From: Paraburkholderia nodosa DSM 21604
GTDB taxonomy: Bacteria; Pseudomonadota; Gammaproteobacteria; Burkholderiales; Burkholderiaceae
Direction: 5' to 3'
DNA: 64,000 nt
Assembly: GCF_000519185.1 (NCBI RefSeq)
Contig: NZ_JAFA01000002.1
Location: 248,001 to 312,000 of the forward strand
The notes under the pieces are model-generated. The model saw nothing but the letters and a program-made list of their open reading frames with translations. It searched no databases and had not been told where the DNA came from. Below, piece after piece: positions 17,297 to 25,277 of the stretch (its first letter is position 1; each line of letters opens with the position of its first letter). A program made the position numbers and the translations under genes.

Positions 17297-18631
17297 ATGT
17301 CAAACGATCTTCATCCCACACCGCTTTCGCGCCGGCGCTTCATCGGCGCCGCTGCTGTCACGCTTGCAGGCGCCGCAATGAGCCGGCTCGCCTTCGCAGA
17401 ATCGAAGCCGTCGGCAAGCGGAATCACCCAGATTGCCGACGGCGATCCGACTTCGATTCGTCCGCTTCGCGTGCATGTGCCGGAAGCGGCGCTGACCGAT
17501 CTGCGACGCCGCATCGTCGCGACCCAATGGCCCGAGCGCGAAACGGTCGACGACGCCTCGCAAGGCGTGCAGCTCGCGACCATGCAACGGCTCGCCAACT
17601 ACTGGGCCAACGACTACGACTGGCGCAAGGTGGAGGCGAGGCTGAATTCGCTGCCGCAATACGTCACGGAAATCGACGGGCTGGATATTCACTTCATCCA
17701 TGTGCGCTCGAAGCACGAGAACGCGCTGCCGATCATCGTCACGCACGGCTGGCCCGGCTCGATCATCGAGCAGCTGAAGATCATCGAACCGCTGACCAAC
17801 CCGACCGCGCATGGCGGGAGCGCATCCGACGCATTCCACGTCGTCATTCCCTCGCTTCCGGGCTACGGTTTCTCGGGCAAGCCGACGAAGACCGGTTGGG
17901 ACCCCCAGCGCGTCGCACGCGCCTGGGCCGTGCTGATGGACCGGCTCGGCTACCGGCGCTACGCCGCGCAAGGGGGCGACTGGGGCAATGCCGTGACGGA
18001 ACAGCTCGCGCTGCTCAAGCCGGCAGGACTCGTGGGCATTCACACCAACATGCCCGCGACCGTGCCCGACGCTGTCGCCAAGTCGCTCAAGGACGGCACG
18101 CCACCGCCTGCCGGACTGTCGCCGGAAGAGCAGCACGCGTACAACCAGCTCGATTACTTTTACAAGCACGGTTTGGGCTACGCGCTCGAAATGGCGAACC
18201 GTCCGCAGACGCTCTACGCAATCCAGGATTCGCCGGTCGGCCTCGCTGCATGGATGCTCGACCACGACGCGAGCGGTCAGGCGATGATCGCGCGCGTGTT
18301 CGCAGGCCAGCCCGAAGGCCTGACGAAAGATGACGTGCTCGACAACGTCACGCTCTATTGGCTGACGAAGACGGCGGTCTCCTCTGCGCGCCTGTATTGG
18401 GAAAACAAGCTCAACTTTTTCGAGCCCAAGCATGTGGAGCTGCCGGTCGGCGTGAGTGTCTTCCCGGACGAAATCTACGCGGCGCCGAAGAGCTGGACGG
18501 AACGTGCCTACCCCAGGCTGGTTCACTACAATCGCCTTCCGAAAGGCGGCCATTTCGCAGCATGGGAGCAGCCTGCCGCGTTCACGGATGAAGTTCGCGC
18601 GACCTTCAGGACGCTGCGTCAGCCGGCCTGA
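17297..18631 (+). CDS. epoxide hydrolase, Tat-exported
   Basis: 444 residues. The N-terminus carries a twin-arginine signal (SRRRFIGAAAV, residues 11-21), so the folded enzyme is probably sent to the periplasm. The EHN domain (RPLRVHVPEAALTDLRRRI) precedes an alpha/beta-hydrolase core with the HGWPGS oxyanion loop (149-154), the nucleophile D228 in QGGDWGNAV and the base histidine in GGHFAAWEQP. It should open epoxides to diols; the natural substrate is unknown. The ATG has AGGA 6 bases upstream. It stands alone after ohrR. Confidence 0.9.
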   Translation: MSNDLHPTPLSRRRFIGAAAVTLAGAAMSRLAFAESKPSASGITQIADGDPTSIRPLRVHVPEAALTDLRRRIVATQWPERETVDDASQGVQLATMQRLANYWANDYDWRKVEARLNSLPQYVTEIDGLDIHFIHVRSKHENALPIIVTHGWPGSIIEQLKIIEPLTNPTAHGGSASDAFHVVIPSLPGYGFSGKPTKTGWDPQRVARAWAVLMDRLGYRRYAAQGGDWGNAVTEQLALLKPAGLVGIHTNMPATVPDAVAKSLKDGTPPPAGLSPEEQHAYNQLDYFYKHGLGYALEMANRPQTLYAIQDSPVGLAAWMLDHDASGQAMIARVFAGQPEGLTKDDVLDNVTLYWLTKTAVSSARLYWENKLNFFEPKHVELPVGVSVFPDEIYAAPKSWTERAYPRLVHYNRLPKGGHFAAWEQPAAFTDEVRATFRTLRQPA

Positions 18632-18955
18632 CGAAATGCCGCACGCGTGAGCATTCGGGTGTCCGGCGATTTTATCAAGGACTCCGAAGGCTCACGCCAC
18701 CGCCAGCGGCAAAAAGCCCCGAGCGCCGTGCGACGAGACTGACACAACCGACGCACCCCCTCCCAAATACTGCACTGCGAGTGCCGCCAGCATCCCTCAA
18801 AAGGGAAAAACGGCGCATATTCCAGCGCTTTTCCACGAATAGAAATGCGCGCACTTCGCGGACAATGCCGGTCATAGCCCGATTTGCGGCTATTTCAACC
18901 ATGCGCCCGCAGGCGCAAGCCAAACTTCGATGTCAAAAAAAGAAAGGTGATTGTC
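18632..18955. other. intergenic region before the divergent sensor kinase
   Basis: About 324 bases with no supportable gene. It probably carries the promoter of the kinase gene downstream. Short open frames here lack family resemblance or ribosome sites. Confidence 0.4.
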
Positions 18956-20197
18956 TTGTTTGCCCGGATATTCCTGCTGTGGATGGCGTCGTTGATGCTG
19001 GTGCAAGTCGGTTTTCGATATCTCGATGCGGATTCGCCGCTCAACTTCGGCGACACGGCATTCGAACCGGCTTCCGCGACGCAGGCCGCCCAGCAGCAGG
19101 ACGCCGAACTGGTGCTGGAACTGGCCGCGCAAGGTGCGAGCGTCCGTGGGATCGCCCCGCTGGTGTCGATCAAACCGGACATCGTCAATCTCCGCGCCGA
19201 GGTAACGCCTCATCTGCGCGATGCCATCTGGGCGCCGCATGTGGGGACGGCCTCGAACGCCTCCTATCTGCGCGAAGCCTGTTCGTCTGGCGTCACGCGC
19301 CTGAAGCGGGCCGTCCGCTGGTTCGATGCGCGGTTCGCGGCGCTCATGCTGGCGCTCGGCGGGCTGCTGTTCGCGCTGCGCGCCTGGTGGCTGCGAACGG
19401 TGCGCCATGACCTGCTCGCCATGATCGCCACGCTGCGCGTCGCGACGAGCGGCACCGGCCCGGCGCCCACGCTCGCGCTCGTGGACTGCCCGCGCAAGCT
19501 GCACGGCCTCGCCCGCGCGATCGGAGATCTGCTGTGCCGCCGCAGCGGCGCGGTCGAAGACCAGTCGGCCACCTTCGCCGCTTTCCTGCGGCAGACCGAA
19601 TCTCGGGTTGCGCGCTTGCGCGCCTATGCGATGAACGTCACGCGCTGGAATTTGCGTGTGGCGCTCGTCGAGGACATCGATCTCTTTCAGGACCTCGCGC
19701 GCCAGTTCGTCGACACGGCCGGCCACGGCGGCGCGAATCATGCGCCCGTGAACGTGGACGCGTATCTGAGGGACCGCTTCGTCTACGGCGCGAACGCGGA
19801 CGCGAGCATCGTGCTTCGGCTGGACGCCGGCGAGGCGTTCGCGCTGCCGCGCTCCGCGCTCGTGCGGCTCGTCGACAATCTCGTGGGCAACGCACAGGCG
19901 CACGGCAAGCCGCCCATCGAAATCTGCACGGCGCGCGGGCCGCGCTCGTGGACCTTGAGCGTGCGGGACCACGGCGAAGGCGTCGCCGCGAGTCTGCCCG
20001 AGGGTGGCGCGCCGGCGTCGCAGTTACTTGCTTCGCGCGCGGCGAGCCTTGGACTCGATACGCATTGGGGCATGGGCCTGTCGATCGTCCGGCGCCTCGC
20101 GCGCCTGTGCAACGCGAAGCTCAAGATCGGCAATCATCCCGAGGGCGGCCTCTGGGTGCGCGTAATCGTGCCGATGGACAAAGCGCGGCACGTCTGA
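18956..20197 (+). CDS. sensor histidine kinase-like protein with degenerate dimerisation region
   Basis: About 413 residues. Two hydrophobic segments (ARIFLLWMASLMLVQV; AALMLALGGLLFALRAWWL) flank a periplasmic region of ~100 residues. The C-terminal GHKL ATPase has an N-box (LVDNLVGNAQAHG), G1 (VRDHGEGV) and G2 (HWGMGLSIVRRLA). Between membrane and ATPase, where the H-box should be (AFLRQTESRVARLRAYAM), no His-Glu/Asp phosphoacceptor is visible. It may be a pseudo-kinase or an ATPase-only regulator. The TTG at 18956 is chosen for an AAGG at 8 bases; upstream TTG or GTG codons are possible. No response regulator is adjacent. Confidence 0.7.
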   Translation: MFARIFLLWMASLMLVQVGFRYLDADSPLNFGDTAFEPASATQAAQQQDAELVLELAAQGASVRGIAPLVSIKPDIVNLRAEVTPHLRDAIWAPHVGTASNASYLREACSSGVTRLKRAVRWFDARFAALMLALGGLLFALRAWWLRTVRHDLLAMIATLRVATSGTGPAPTLALVDCPRKLHGLARAIGDLLCRRSGAVEDQSATFAAFLRQTESRVARLRAYAMNVTRWNLRVALVEDIDLFQDLARQFVDTAGHGGANHAPVNVDAYLRDRFVYGANADASIVLRLDAGEAFALPRSALVRLVDNLVGNAQAHGKPPIEICTARGPRSWTLSVRDHGEGVAASLPEGGAPASQLLASRAASLGLDTHWGMGLSIVRRLARLCNAKLKIGNHPEGGLWVRVIVPMDKARHV

Positions 20198-20212
20198 CGC
20201 GACACCCTCTCC

Positions 20213-21331
20213 TCAAGCCCCCAGCAGCACGCCGCTGCGTATCGGCCGGGTGCCCGTCACGCGGCCGAGCGGCGCGCCGGCCGTGACGAAGCGAATCGCC
20301 CTGCGCATATAGAAAACGCCTTCCGCGGTGCTCTTCACCGTCGTCGTTTCGCCCGTCATCGGATCGACGATATCGAACAGCGGGTCGTTCTCGCGAATCC
20401 AGTCGCCGATTTTCGCGCGGTGCACGAGGATGCCGCTGCGCTGCGCATAGAATTGCGCGCTGCCGGCGAGCGGCGTGGCCGGCATCAGCAGCTCCGGCAG
20501 CGGCTTCACGTCGCCGCCGGCGAGCGCGCCGCGCCAGCGCAGATAATCGACCAGCGCGTTGGCGTCCTGCTGCGCGGTTTCCCACGACACGTCGCGTTGG
20601 CCGCGGCACTCGATCGTCACCGCGGTGGGTCCGGCAGGCACGGGCTGCGTGGCCGGCATCTGTTGCCGCAGTTGCCACCACAGCAGGCTATGCGCCTCGT
20701 CGAACGCCTGCGCGCCCGAGTCGGTGGCGAGCAGTTGCGCGCGCGAGCCGAGGTAGCGCGCAAGCGGCTCGACATCGGGCCAGCCGGCCTCGCTCGTGTA
20801 CACGTGCATGACCGCCTCGAGCGAGCAATGCAGGTCGATGATCAGATCGGCGTCGTGCGAGAGCCTCAACAGCGCCAGCTGGAGCGAATCGAATTCTGTG
20901 AGCGGCGCCTGTGCGTCGAGCGCTTCGCGCATCAGTTGCCGGATCAGCTCGCGATTGCGGTCGACGTCCGCGCCGAGCGTCTCCTTCGCGCGCGCGAGCA
21001 GCCTGGGAAACGCGTGGAAATGGCGGTTGAAGTTCCTGCCGCTCGCGAGATCGAACCGGCCGACGAACTGGCCTAGCACGTGCTGGTTAAGGCCCACGGG
21101 GTTGGCGAGCGGCACGAGCACCACCTGCGCGGCGAGCGCGCCTTGCGCCTCGAGCTCAGCCAGTTGCGCGCGCAACAACACGGCCGCCAGCATGGCGGGC
21201 GTCTCGTCGGCGTGCAGCGACGCCTGGATATAAACCTTCTGGGGCGCGTCGGCGGGGCCGAAATGGAAGCTGGTCAGTTCGCGGTGCGTGCCCGGCGTGG
21301 CGCTCAGGAGCGGAATCGATTGCTGGTTCAT
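20213..21331 (-). CDS. succinylglutamate desuccinylase/aspartoacylase-family (M14) deacylase
   Basis: 372 residues. The zinc site is seen as QASLHADETPAM (H-x-x-E) near residue 39 and DLHCSLEAVMH near residue 165; NFNRHF supplies substrate-binding arginine. Family members remove acyl groups from N-acyl amino acids. The C-terminal ~100 residues form the beta-rich domain of this subgroup. It follows the amino-acid-binding protein gene by 35 bases on the same strand, so the two probably act together: the binding protein may capture an acylated or cationic amino acid that this enzyme deacylates. The exact substrate is not deducible. Confidence 0.8.
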   Translation of the reverse strand: MNQQSIPLLSATPGTHRELTSFHFGPADAPQKVYIQASLHADETPAMLAAVLLRAQLAELEAQGALAAQVVLVPLANPVGLNQHVLGQFVGRFDLASGRNFNRHFHAFPRLLARAKETLGADVDRNRELIRQLMREALDAQAPLTEFDSLQLALLRLSHDADLIIDLHCSLEAVMHVYTSEAGWPDVEPLARYLGSRAQLLATDSGAQAFDEAHSLLWWQLRQQMPATQPVPAGPTAVTIECRGQRDVSWETAQQDANALVDYLRWRGALAGGDVKPLPELLMPATPLAGSAQFYAQRSGILVHRAKIGDWIRENDPLFDIVDPMTGETTTVKSTAEGVFYMRRAIRFVTAGAPLGRVTGTRPIRSGVLLGA

Positions 21332-21366
21332 GAATTCAATGCGGTTTCAAAAATGTGTGCAGCGAC

Positions 21367-22137
21367 TCAGTTTCCGTACGGATCGAAGTCGAAATAGCGA
21401 TGCGCGATCTGCGCGTAGGTGCCGTCCTTCAGCATGGCGGCTATCGCGTCGTTCATCTGCGCCTGCAGCGCGGTCTCGTCCTTGCGCATGCCGATGCCGG
21501 TGCCGCGGTCGCCCATCGATAGCGGGCCACCGGCAAACGCGAAGTCGTTGCCCTGCGGCGTACGCAGGAAGCCGTAGTCGGCTTCGACGTAGCCCAGCAG
21601 CGCGGCGTCGAGCCGCCCGTTGACGAGATCGGCGAACACTTCATCCTGGCTCTTGTAGGTGACGACGTGCACGCCCGCCGGCGCCCAGTTCGCGAGCGCA
21701 TACGTCTCGAACTGCGTGCCCGCCTGCACGCCGACCGACTTGCCGGCCAGCGACTGCGCGGTTCCGCCGAACGAGGTGCCCTTGCGCGCGACGAGTCGCG
21801 ACTTGAACTGGAACAGCTTCGACGTGAAGAGAATTTGCTGCTCGCGCTTCGCGGTGATCGCCATCGACGACATGATCGCGTCGATCTTGCGCGCCTGGAG
21901 CGCCGGGATCATGCCCGAAAACTCCAGCTCGACCCACTGGCAACGCGCGTGAATACGGCGGCAGATCTCGTTGCCGAGATCGACGTCGAAGCCTTTGAGC
22001 GAGCCGTCGGGCGCTTTGGCGTCCATGGGCGGATAGGTCGGATCGATGCCGAGGCGCACGGTGTCGCCCTCGCGCGCGAAGGCACTGCTGCTCAGGGCCA
22101 GCGCGAGGGAAAGCAGGATCGACGGGATTATTTTCAT
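21367..22137 (-). CDS. periplasmic amino-acid-binding protein (SBP family 3)
   Basis: 256 residues. It has a signal peptide ending SSSAFA, then RLGIDPTYPPMDAKAPDGSL and GFDVDLGNEICRRI, the signature of lysine/arginine/ornithine- and histidine-type binding proteins. D-R-G-T-G-I-G-M-R-K-D near the C-terminus fits the ligand-binding lobe. No permease or ATPase gene is adjacent, so it must borrow partners or serve as a sensor. It is in an apparent operon with an M14 deacylase and divergent from a LysR regulator. Confidence 0.88.
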   Translation of the reverse strand: MKIIPSILLSLALALSSSAFAREGDTVRLGIDPTYPPMDAKAPDGSLKGFDVDLGNEICRRIHARCQWVELEFSGMIPALQARKIDAIMSSMAITAKREQQILFTSKLFQFKSRLVARKGTSFGGTAQSLAGKSVGVQAGTQFETYALANWAPAGVHVVTYKSQDEVFADLVNGRLDAALLGYVEADYGFLRTPQGNDFAFAGGPLSMGDRGTGIGMRKDETALQAQMNDAIAAMLKDGTYAQIAHRYFDFDPYGN

Positions 22138-22259
22138 GATGAGCGATCAGTGAACGGGGGAGTCTCCTGCCCGACCGATGGTAGGACGACGCTGCGTTCG
22201 GGAAAAGCTCGAATTCGTCTATCATGATCAGTAATACCGATCGCAGCCAGGCATCGTCC

Positions 22260-23183
22260 ATGAGTCTCACGCTTTCCCAGTTGCGCGTTTTCGTCGCCGT
22301 CGCCCAGCGCGGCAGTGTGCGGGCGGCCTCGCGCGCGCTCGGCGTGGCGCAGAGCGGCGTGACACAGCAGTTGCAGAATCTCGAAGCCGAACTGGGCGGC
22401 GCGCTGCTCACGCGCACGAATCGCGGCGTGACGCTCACGGTGCTCGGGCAGCGCCTCTTGGTGCGCGCGGCATCGATTCTCGGCGAATGCGAGCGCGCGA
22501 GCGAAGAGGCGCAGCAACTGCGCGGCGACTACGCGGGCGAAGTGGCGTTCGGCCTGACGACCGACCCGCTGATGGACGCGCTCGTGCCCGTGCTCGGGCA
22601 GTACAGCAAGCGGTTTCCGCGCGTGGCGCTGCGTCTGCGCACGGGAACGTCGCGCATGATGATTTCGTGGATACGCGAAGGCACGCTCGATTTCGCGCTC
22701 GCACTCGTTTCGGACCAGACCGATACGACCGATCTCTCGGTGACGGAACTCTACCCGTCGGACCCGGTAGTCGTCTGCCGCCGCGACCATCCGAAGGCGG
22801 GGGCGCGCACGCTGCGCTCGCTCACGCACTGCGACTGGCTCGCGACGCGCTCGCCCAATATTGCGGATGCCTTCGCGTCGAGCCGGCTCACGACGTTCTT
22901 CACCGACCACGGCCTGCCGGCGCCGCGTATCGTTGCGACGGTGGAGGGGCTCTTCGAAACGCTGCATTGGGTCAGCGAGACGGATTGCCTCGCGCTGGAG
23001 TCGTCGGTGGTCGCCACGCGCGGCCCGTTTGCCGAGCGGCTCGCGCGCATCAGGATCGCCGAGCGGCCCGCGGCGCAGCAGGTCTGTTTGCTGCAGCGCG
23101 CGGCCGTGCCCCTCACGCCTGCCGCTCAGGAACTCGCGACGATGCTGGCTTCGTATGCGCGGGCAGGCCGTGCGCCGCGTTGA
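22260..23183 (+). CDS. LysR-family transcriptional regulator
   Basis: About 307 residues beginning MSLTLSQLRVFVAVAQRGSV, the typical LysR helix-turn-helix with AASRALGVAQSGVTQQLQNLE, followed by a periplasmic-binding-like effector domain. The ATG at 22260 is preferred over the ATG at 22224 because it matches the family N-terminus and has a CCAGG-like site. It is divergent from the binding-protein/deacylase operon and is its likely regulator. Confidence 0.88.
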   Translation: MSLTLSQLRVFVAVAQRGSVRAASRALGVAQSGVTQQLQNLEAELGGALLTRTNRGVTLTVLGQRLLVRAASILGECERASEEAQQLRGDYAGEVAFGLTTDPLMDALVPVLGQYSKRFPRVALRLRTGTSRMMISWIREGTLDFALALVSDQTDTTDLSVTELYPSDPVVVCRRDHPKAGARTLRSLTHCDWLATRSPNIADAFASSRLTTFFTDHGLPAPRIVATVEGLFETLHWVSETDCLALESSVVATRGPFAERLARIRIAERPAAQQVCLLQRAAVPLTPAAQELATMLASYARAGRAPR

Positions 23184-23191
23184 TGCGGTAT

Positions 23192-24094
23192 TTACGCGCC
23201 TTGTCCCTGGATATAAGCAGCCAGCCCCGACGCCAGCGCCGCAAAGGTCACGGCGCAGCGTGCGCTCGTGCGCAAATCCTCATGCATGGCCACCCACGTA
23301 TCCAGACTCAGCGAGAACTCTTCCCGCAGGACGCGAACCAGCTTCGGGTCTCTTGCCGCCAACGGCGACTGGCATCCGCCGATGCCGAATCCAGCGCGTA
23401 TCGCGCCCAGCTGGGCAAGGTCGCTGTCGGCGCGAAATGCAAAATTATTGCGGCTGTAGACGGCGAACCTGGGCTGAACCGAACGAATGAACGCGTTTTC
23501 GTGATCGAAGCCGATGATCGAATGGCGCGACAACTCTTTCATCGACTTCGGCACACCATGAAGCGCCAGATATCGTTCGTGGGCATGCAAGCCGACTTCG
23601 ATCGCGCCAACACGTTTGGCGACCAGCGCCTCCTGCACTGGCCGGAACATGCGTATCGCTATGTCCGCTTCACGACGGAGCAGGTCGCCCGCCCTGTTTG
23701 ACAGCACGAGTTCGATCGTCAGTTCCGGATAGTCGTGGCGCAGGCCAGCCAGTATCGGCGGCAGGACCTCGACGCCGATGACTTCGCTCGCCGTCAGCCG
23801 CACGGTCCCGCGCACGCCCGATCCGTGACTGCTCGCCGCGCGGCGCAAGGCTGCCGTGGTCATCGCAAGGCCGACGGCGTAGGGCCGCAACTCGTTCGCC
23901 GCCTCGGTTGGCGAGAACCCGTCGGACGAGCGCGTAAACAGCGTGAGTCCCAGCGCCGCTTCCAGACTTTCGATATGGCGGCCAACGGTCGGCTGCGTGA
24001 TGCCCAGCGCGCGGGCGGCCGCCGAGAGCGAGCCGCTCTCCAGGACCTGCAGAAAGCTCCGGTACCACTCCCAGTTCGGTTCCTTTTCGGCCAT
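23192..24094 (-). CDS. LysR-family transcriptional regulator
   Basis: About 300 residues: NWEWYRSFLQVLESGSLSAA and ALGITQPTVGRHIESLE form the HTH, followed by the LysR effector domain. The ATG at 24094 has GGAG 6 bases upstream. It is divergent from an NAD-dependent epimerase-type gene. A 22-bp dyad lies between them, suggesting that it controls that gene. Confidence 0.9.
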   Translation of the reverse strand: MAEKEPNWEWYRSFLQVLESGSLSAAARALGITQPTVGRHIESLEAALGLTLFTRSSDGFSPTEAANELRPYAVGLAMTTAALRRAASSHGSGVRGTVRLTASEVIGVEVLPPILAGLRHDYPELTIELVLSNRAGDLLRREADIAIRMFRPVQEALVAKRVGAIEVGLHAHERYLALHGVPKSMKELSRHSIIGFDHENAFIRSVQPRFAVYSRNNFAFRADSDLAQLGAIRAGFGIGGCQSPLAARDPKLVRVLREEFSLSLDTWVAMHEDLRTSARCAVTFAALASGLAAYIQGQGA

Positions 24095-24117
24095 TCGTGC
24101 TCCCCATACAGATCGCA

Positions 24118-24139
24118 GGCTATGCATAAATGTATAGCC
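24118..24139. promoter_or_regulatory. 22-bp dyad, probable LysR binding site
   Basis: GGCTATGCAT and ATGTATAGCC are complementary at 9 of 10 positions around a 2-base centre. It lies 24 bases from the LysR start and 85 bases from the divergent epimerase start, the usual place for a LysR recognition site. Confidence 0.6.
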
Positions 24140-24223
24140 TCAGGTCGATTTTCGCCAATTTTTTATTGGCTGCAAGCGGCGCAGAATGCTCCCAATCACA
24201 GCTCACCCGTAAGGAGAACCCGC

Positions 24224-25231
24224 ATGAACGCCAGCCCCATCAATCGACAGAACCGCGCCCTCGTGCTTGGCGCAAGCGGCGGAATCGGCAGCGAAGTCGC
24301 GCGCCAGTTGCTCGACGCCGGCTGGCAAGTCCGCGCGTTGCGGCGCGGCGGTGCGCCAGGCACGGCGGCGGCCGGCGCCATCGAATGGCTCGACGGCGAC
24401 GTGCTCTCGCGCGAAGCAGTGGTACGCGCCGCGCAGGGTTGCGCGGTGATCGTGCACGCCGTGAACCCGCCCGGCTACCGGCTCTGGGCGCAGGTCGTGC
24501 TGCCGATGATCGACAACACGCTCGCCGCCGCGGCCGTCGTGGGCGCGACCGTCGTGCTGCCGGGCACCGTCTACAATTTCGGGCCCGACACCTTCCCGGT
24601 GCTGCGTGAAGATTCGCCCCAGCAGCCGCTCACGCGCAAGGGCGCGATTCGCGTGGAACTGGAGCGGCGCATGCAGGCCGCGAGCGAGCATGGCGTGCGC
24701 TCGATCGTCGTGCGCGCGGGCGACTTTTTCGGGCCGCACGTGGGCAATAGCTGGTTTGCGCAAGGAATCGTGAAGCGTGACGAGCCGGTGCAGGTCGTGC
24801 GCCAGCCAGGTACGCGCGGCGTGGGCCACGCGTGGTCGTACGTGCCCGACGTCGCGCGCACGATGCTCGCGCTGATCGAGCGGCGCGACACGCTGCCCGC
24901 GTTCGCGGTGTTCCACATGGCCGGCCACTGGGATGCCGATGGCTCGCAGTTCGTCGAGGCGATCTGCCGCGTCGCCCGGCGCCACGGACTGAAGCCGCAA
25001 AGCAAGCCCTTCGCCTGGGCCTTCATGCGCGCCATCTCGCCCTTCGTGACGACGCTGCGCGAACTGATGGAGATGCGCTATTTGTGGAGCGAGCCGTTGC
25101 AGCTCGACAACGCCCGCCTCGTCCGCGAACTCGGGCGCGAGCCGCATACGCCGCTCGACGAAGCCGTCGAGGCGACGCTCATGGGCCTGAACTGCCTCGG
25201 CGCCGAAGAGCGGGCGCCGAAGGCGGCTTGA
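24224..25231 (+). CDS. NAD(P)-dependent epimerase/dehydratase-like (atypical SDR) protein
   Basis: 335 residues. A Rossmann N-terminus (ALVLGASGGIGSEVARQLLDAG) is followed by an extended-SDR fold (VVLPGTVYNFGPDT; SYVPDVARTMLALIE). The usual YxxxK is not clearly present, so it may be an atypical oxidoreductase or NmrA-like protein; the substrate is unknown. AAGGAG lies 7 bases before the ATG. It is the sole gene divergent from the LysR at 23192-24094. Confidence 0.75.
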   Translation: MNASPINRQNRALVLGASGGIGSEVARQLLDAGWQVRALRRGGAPGTAAAGAIEWLDGDVLSREAVVRAAQGCAVIVHAVNPPGYRLWAQVVLPMIDNTLAAAAVVGATVVLPGTVYNFGPDTFPVLREDSPQQPLTRKGAIRVELERRMQAASEHGVRSIVVRAGDFFGPHVGNSWFAQGIVKRDEPVQVVRQPGTRGVGHAWSYVPDVARTMLALIERRDTLPAFAVFHMAGHWDADGSQFVEAICRVARRHGLKPQSKPFAWAFMRAISPFVTTLRELMEMRYLWSEPLQLDNARLVRELGREPHTPLDEAVEATLMGLNCLGAEERAPKAA

Positions 25232-25277
25232 AGGTTACGCTTTTACGCGCCGCGCGATTTGATATGGATTCCGAATG

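Noticed and set aside
18675..18923. small minus-strand frame between epoxide hydrolase and kinase
   Set aside because: Its composition is Arg/Gly/Val-rich with no signal peptide, domain or ribosome site.
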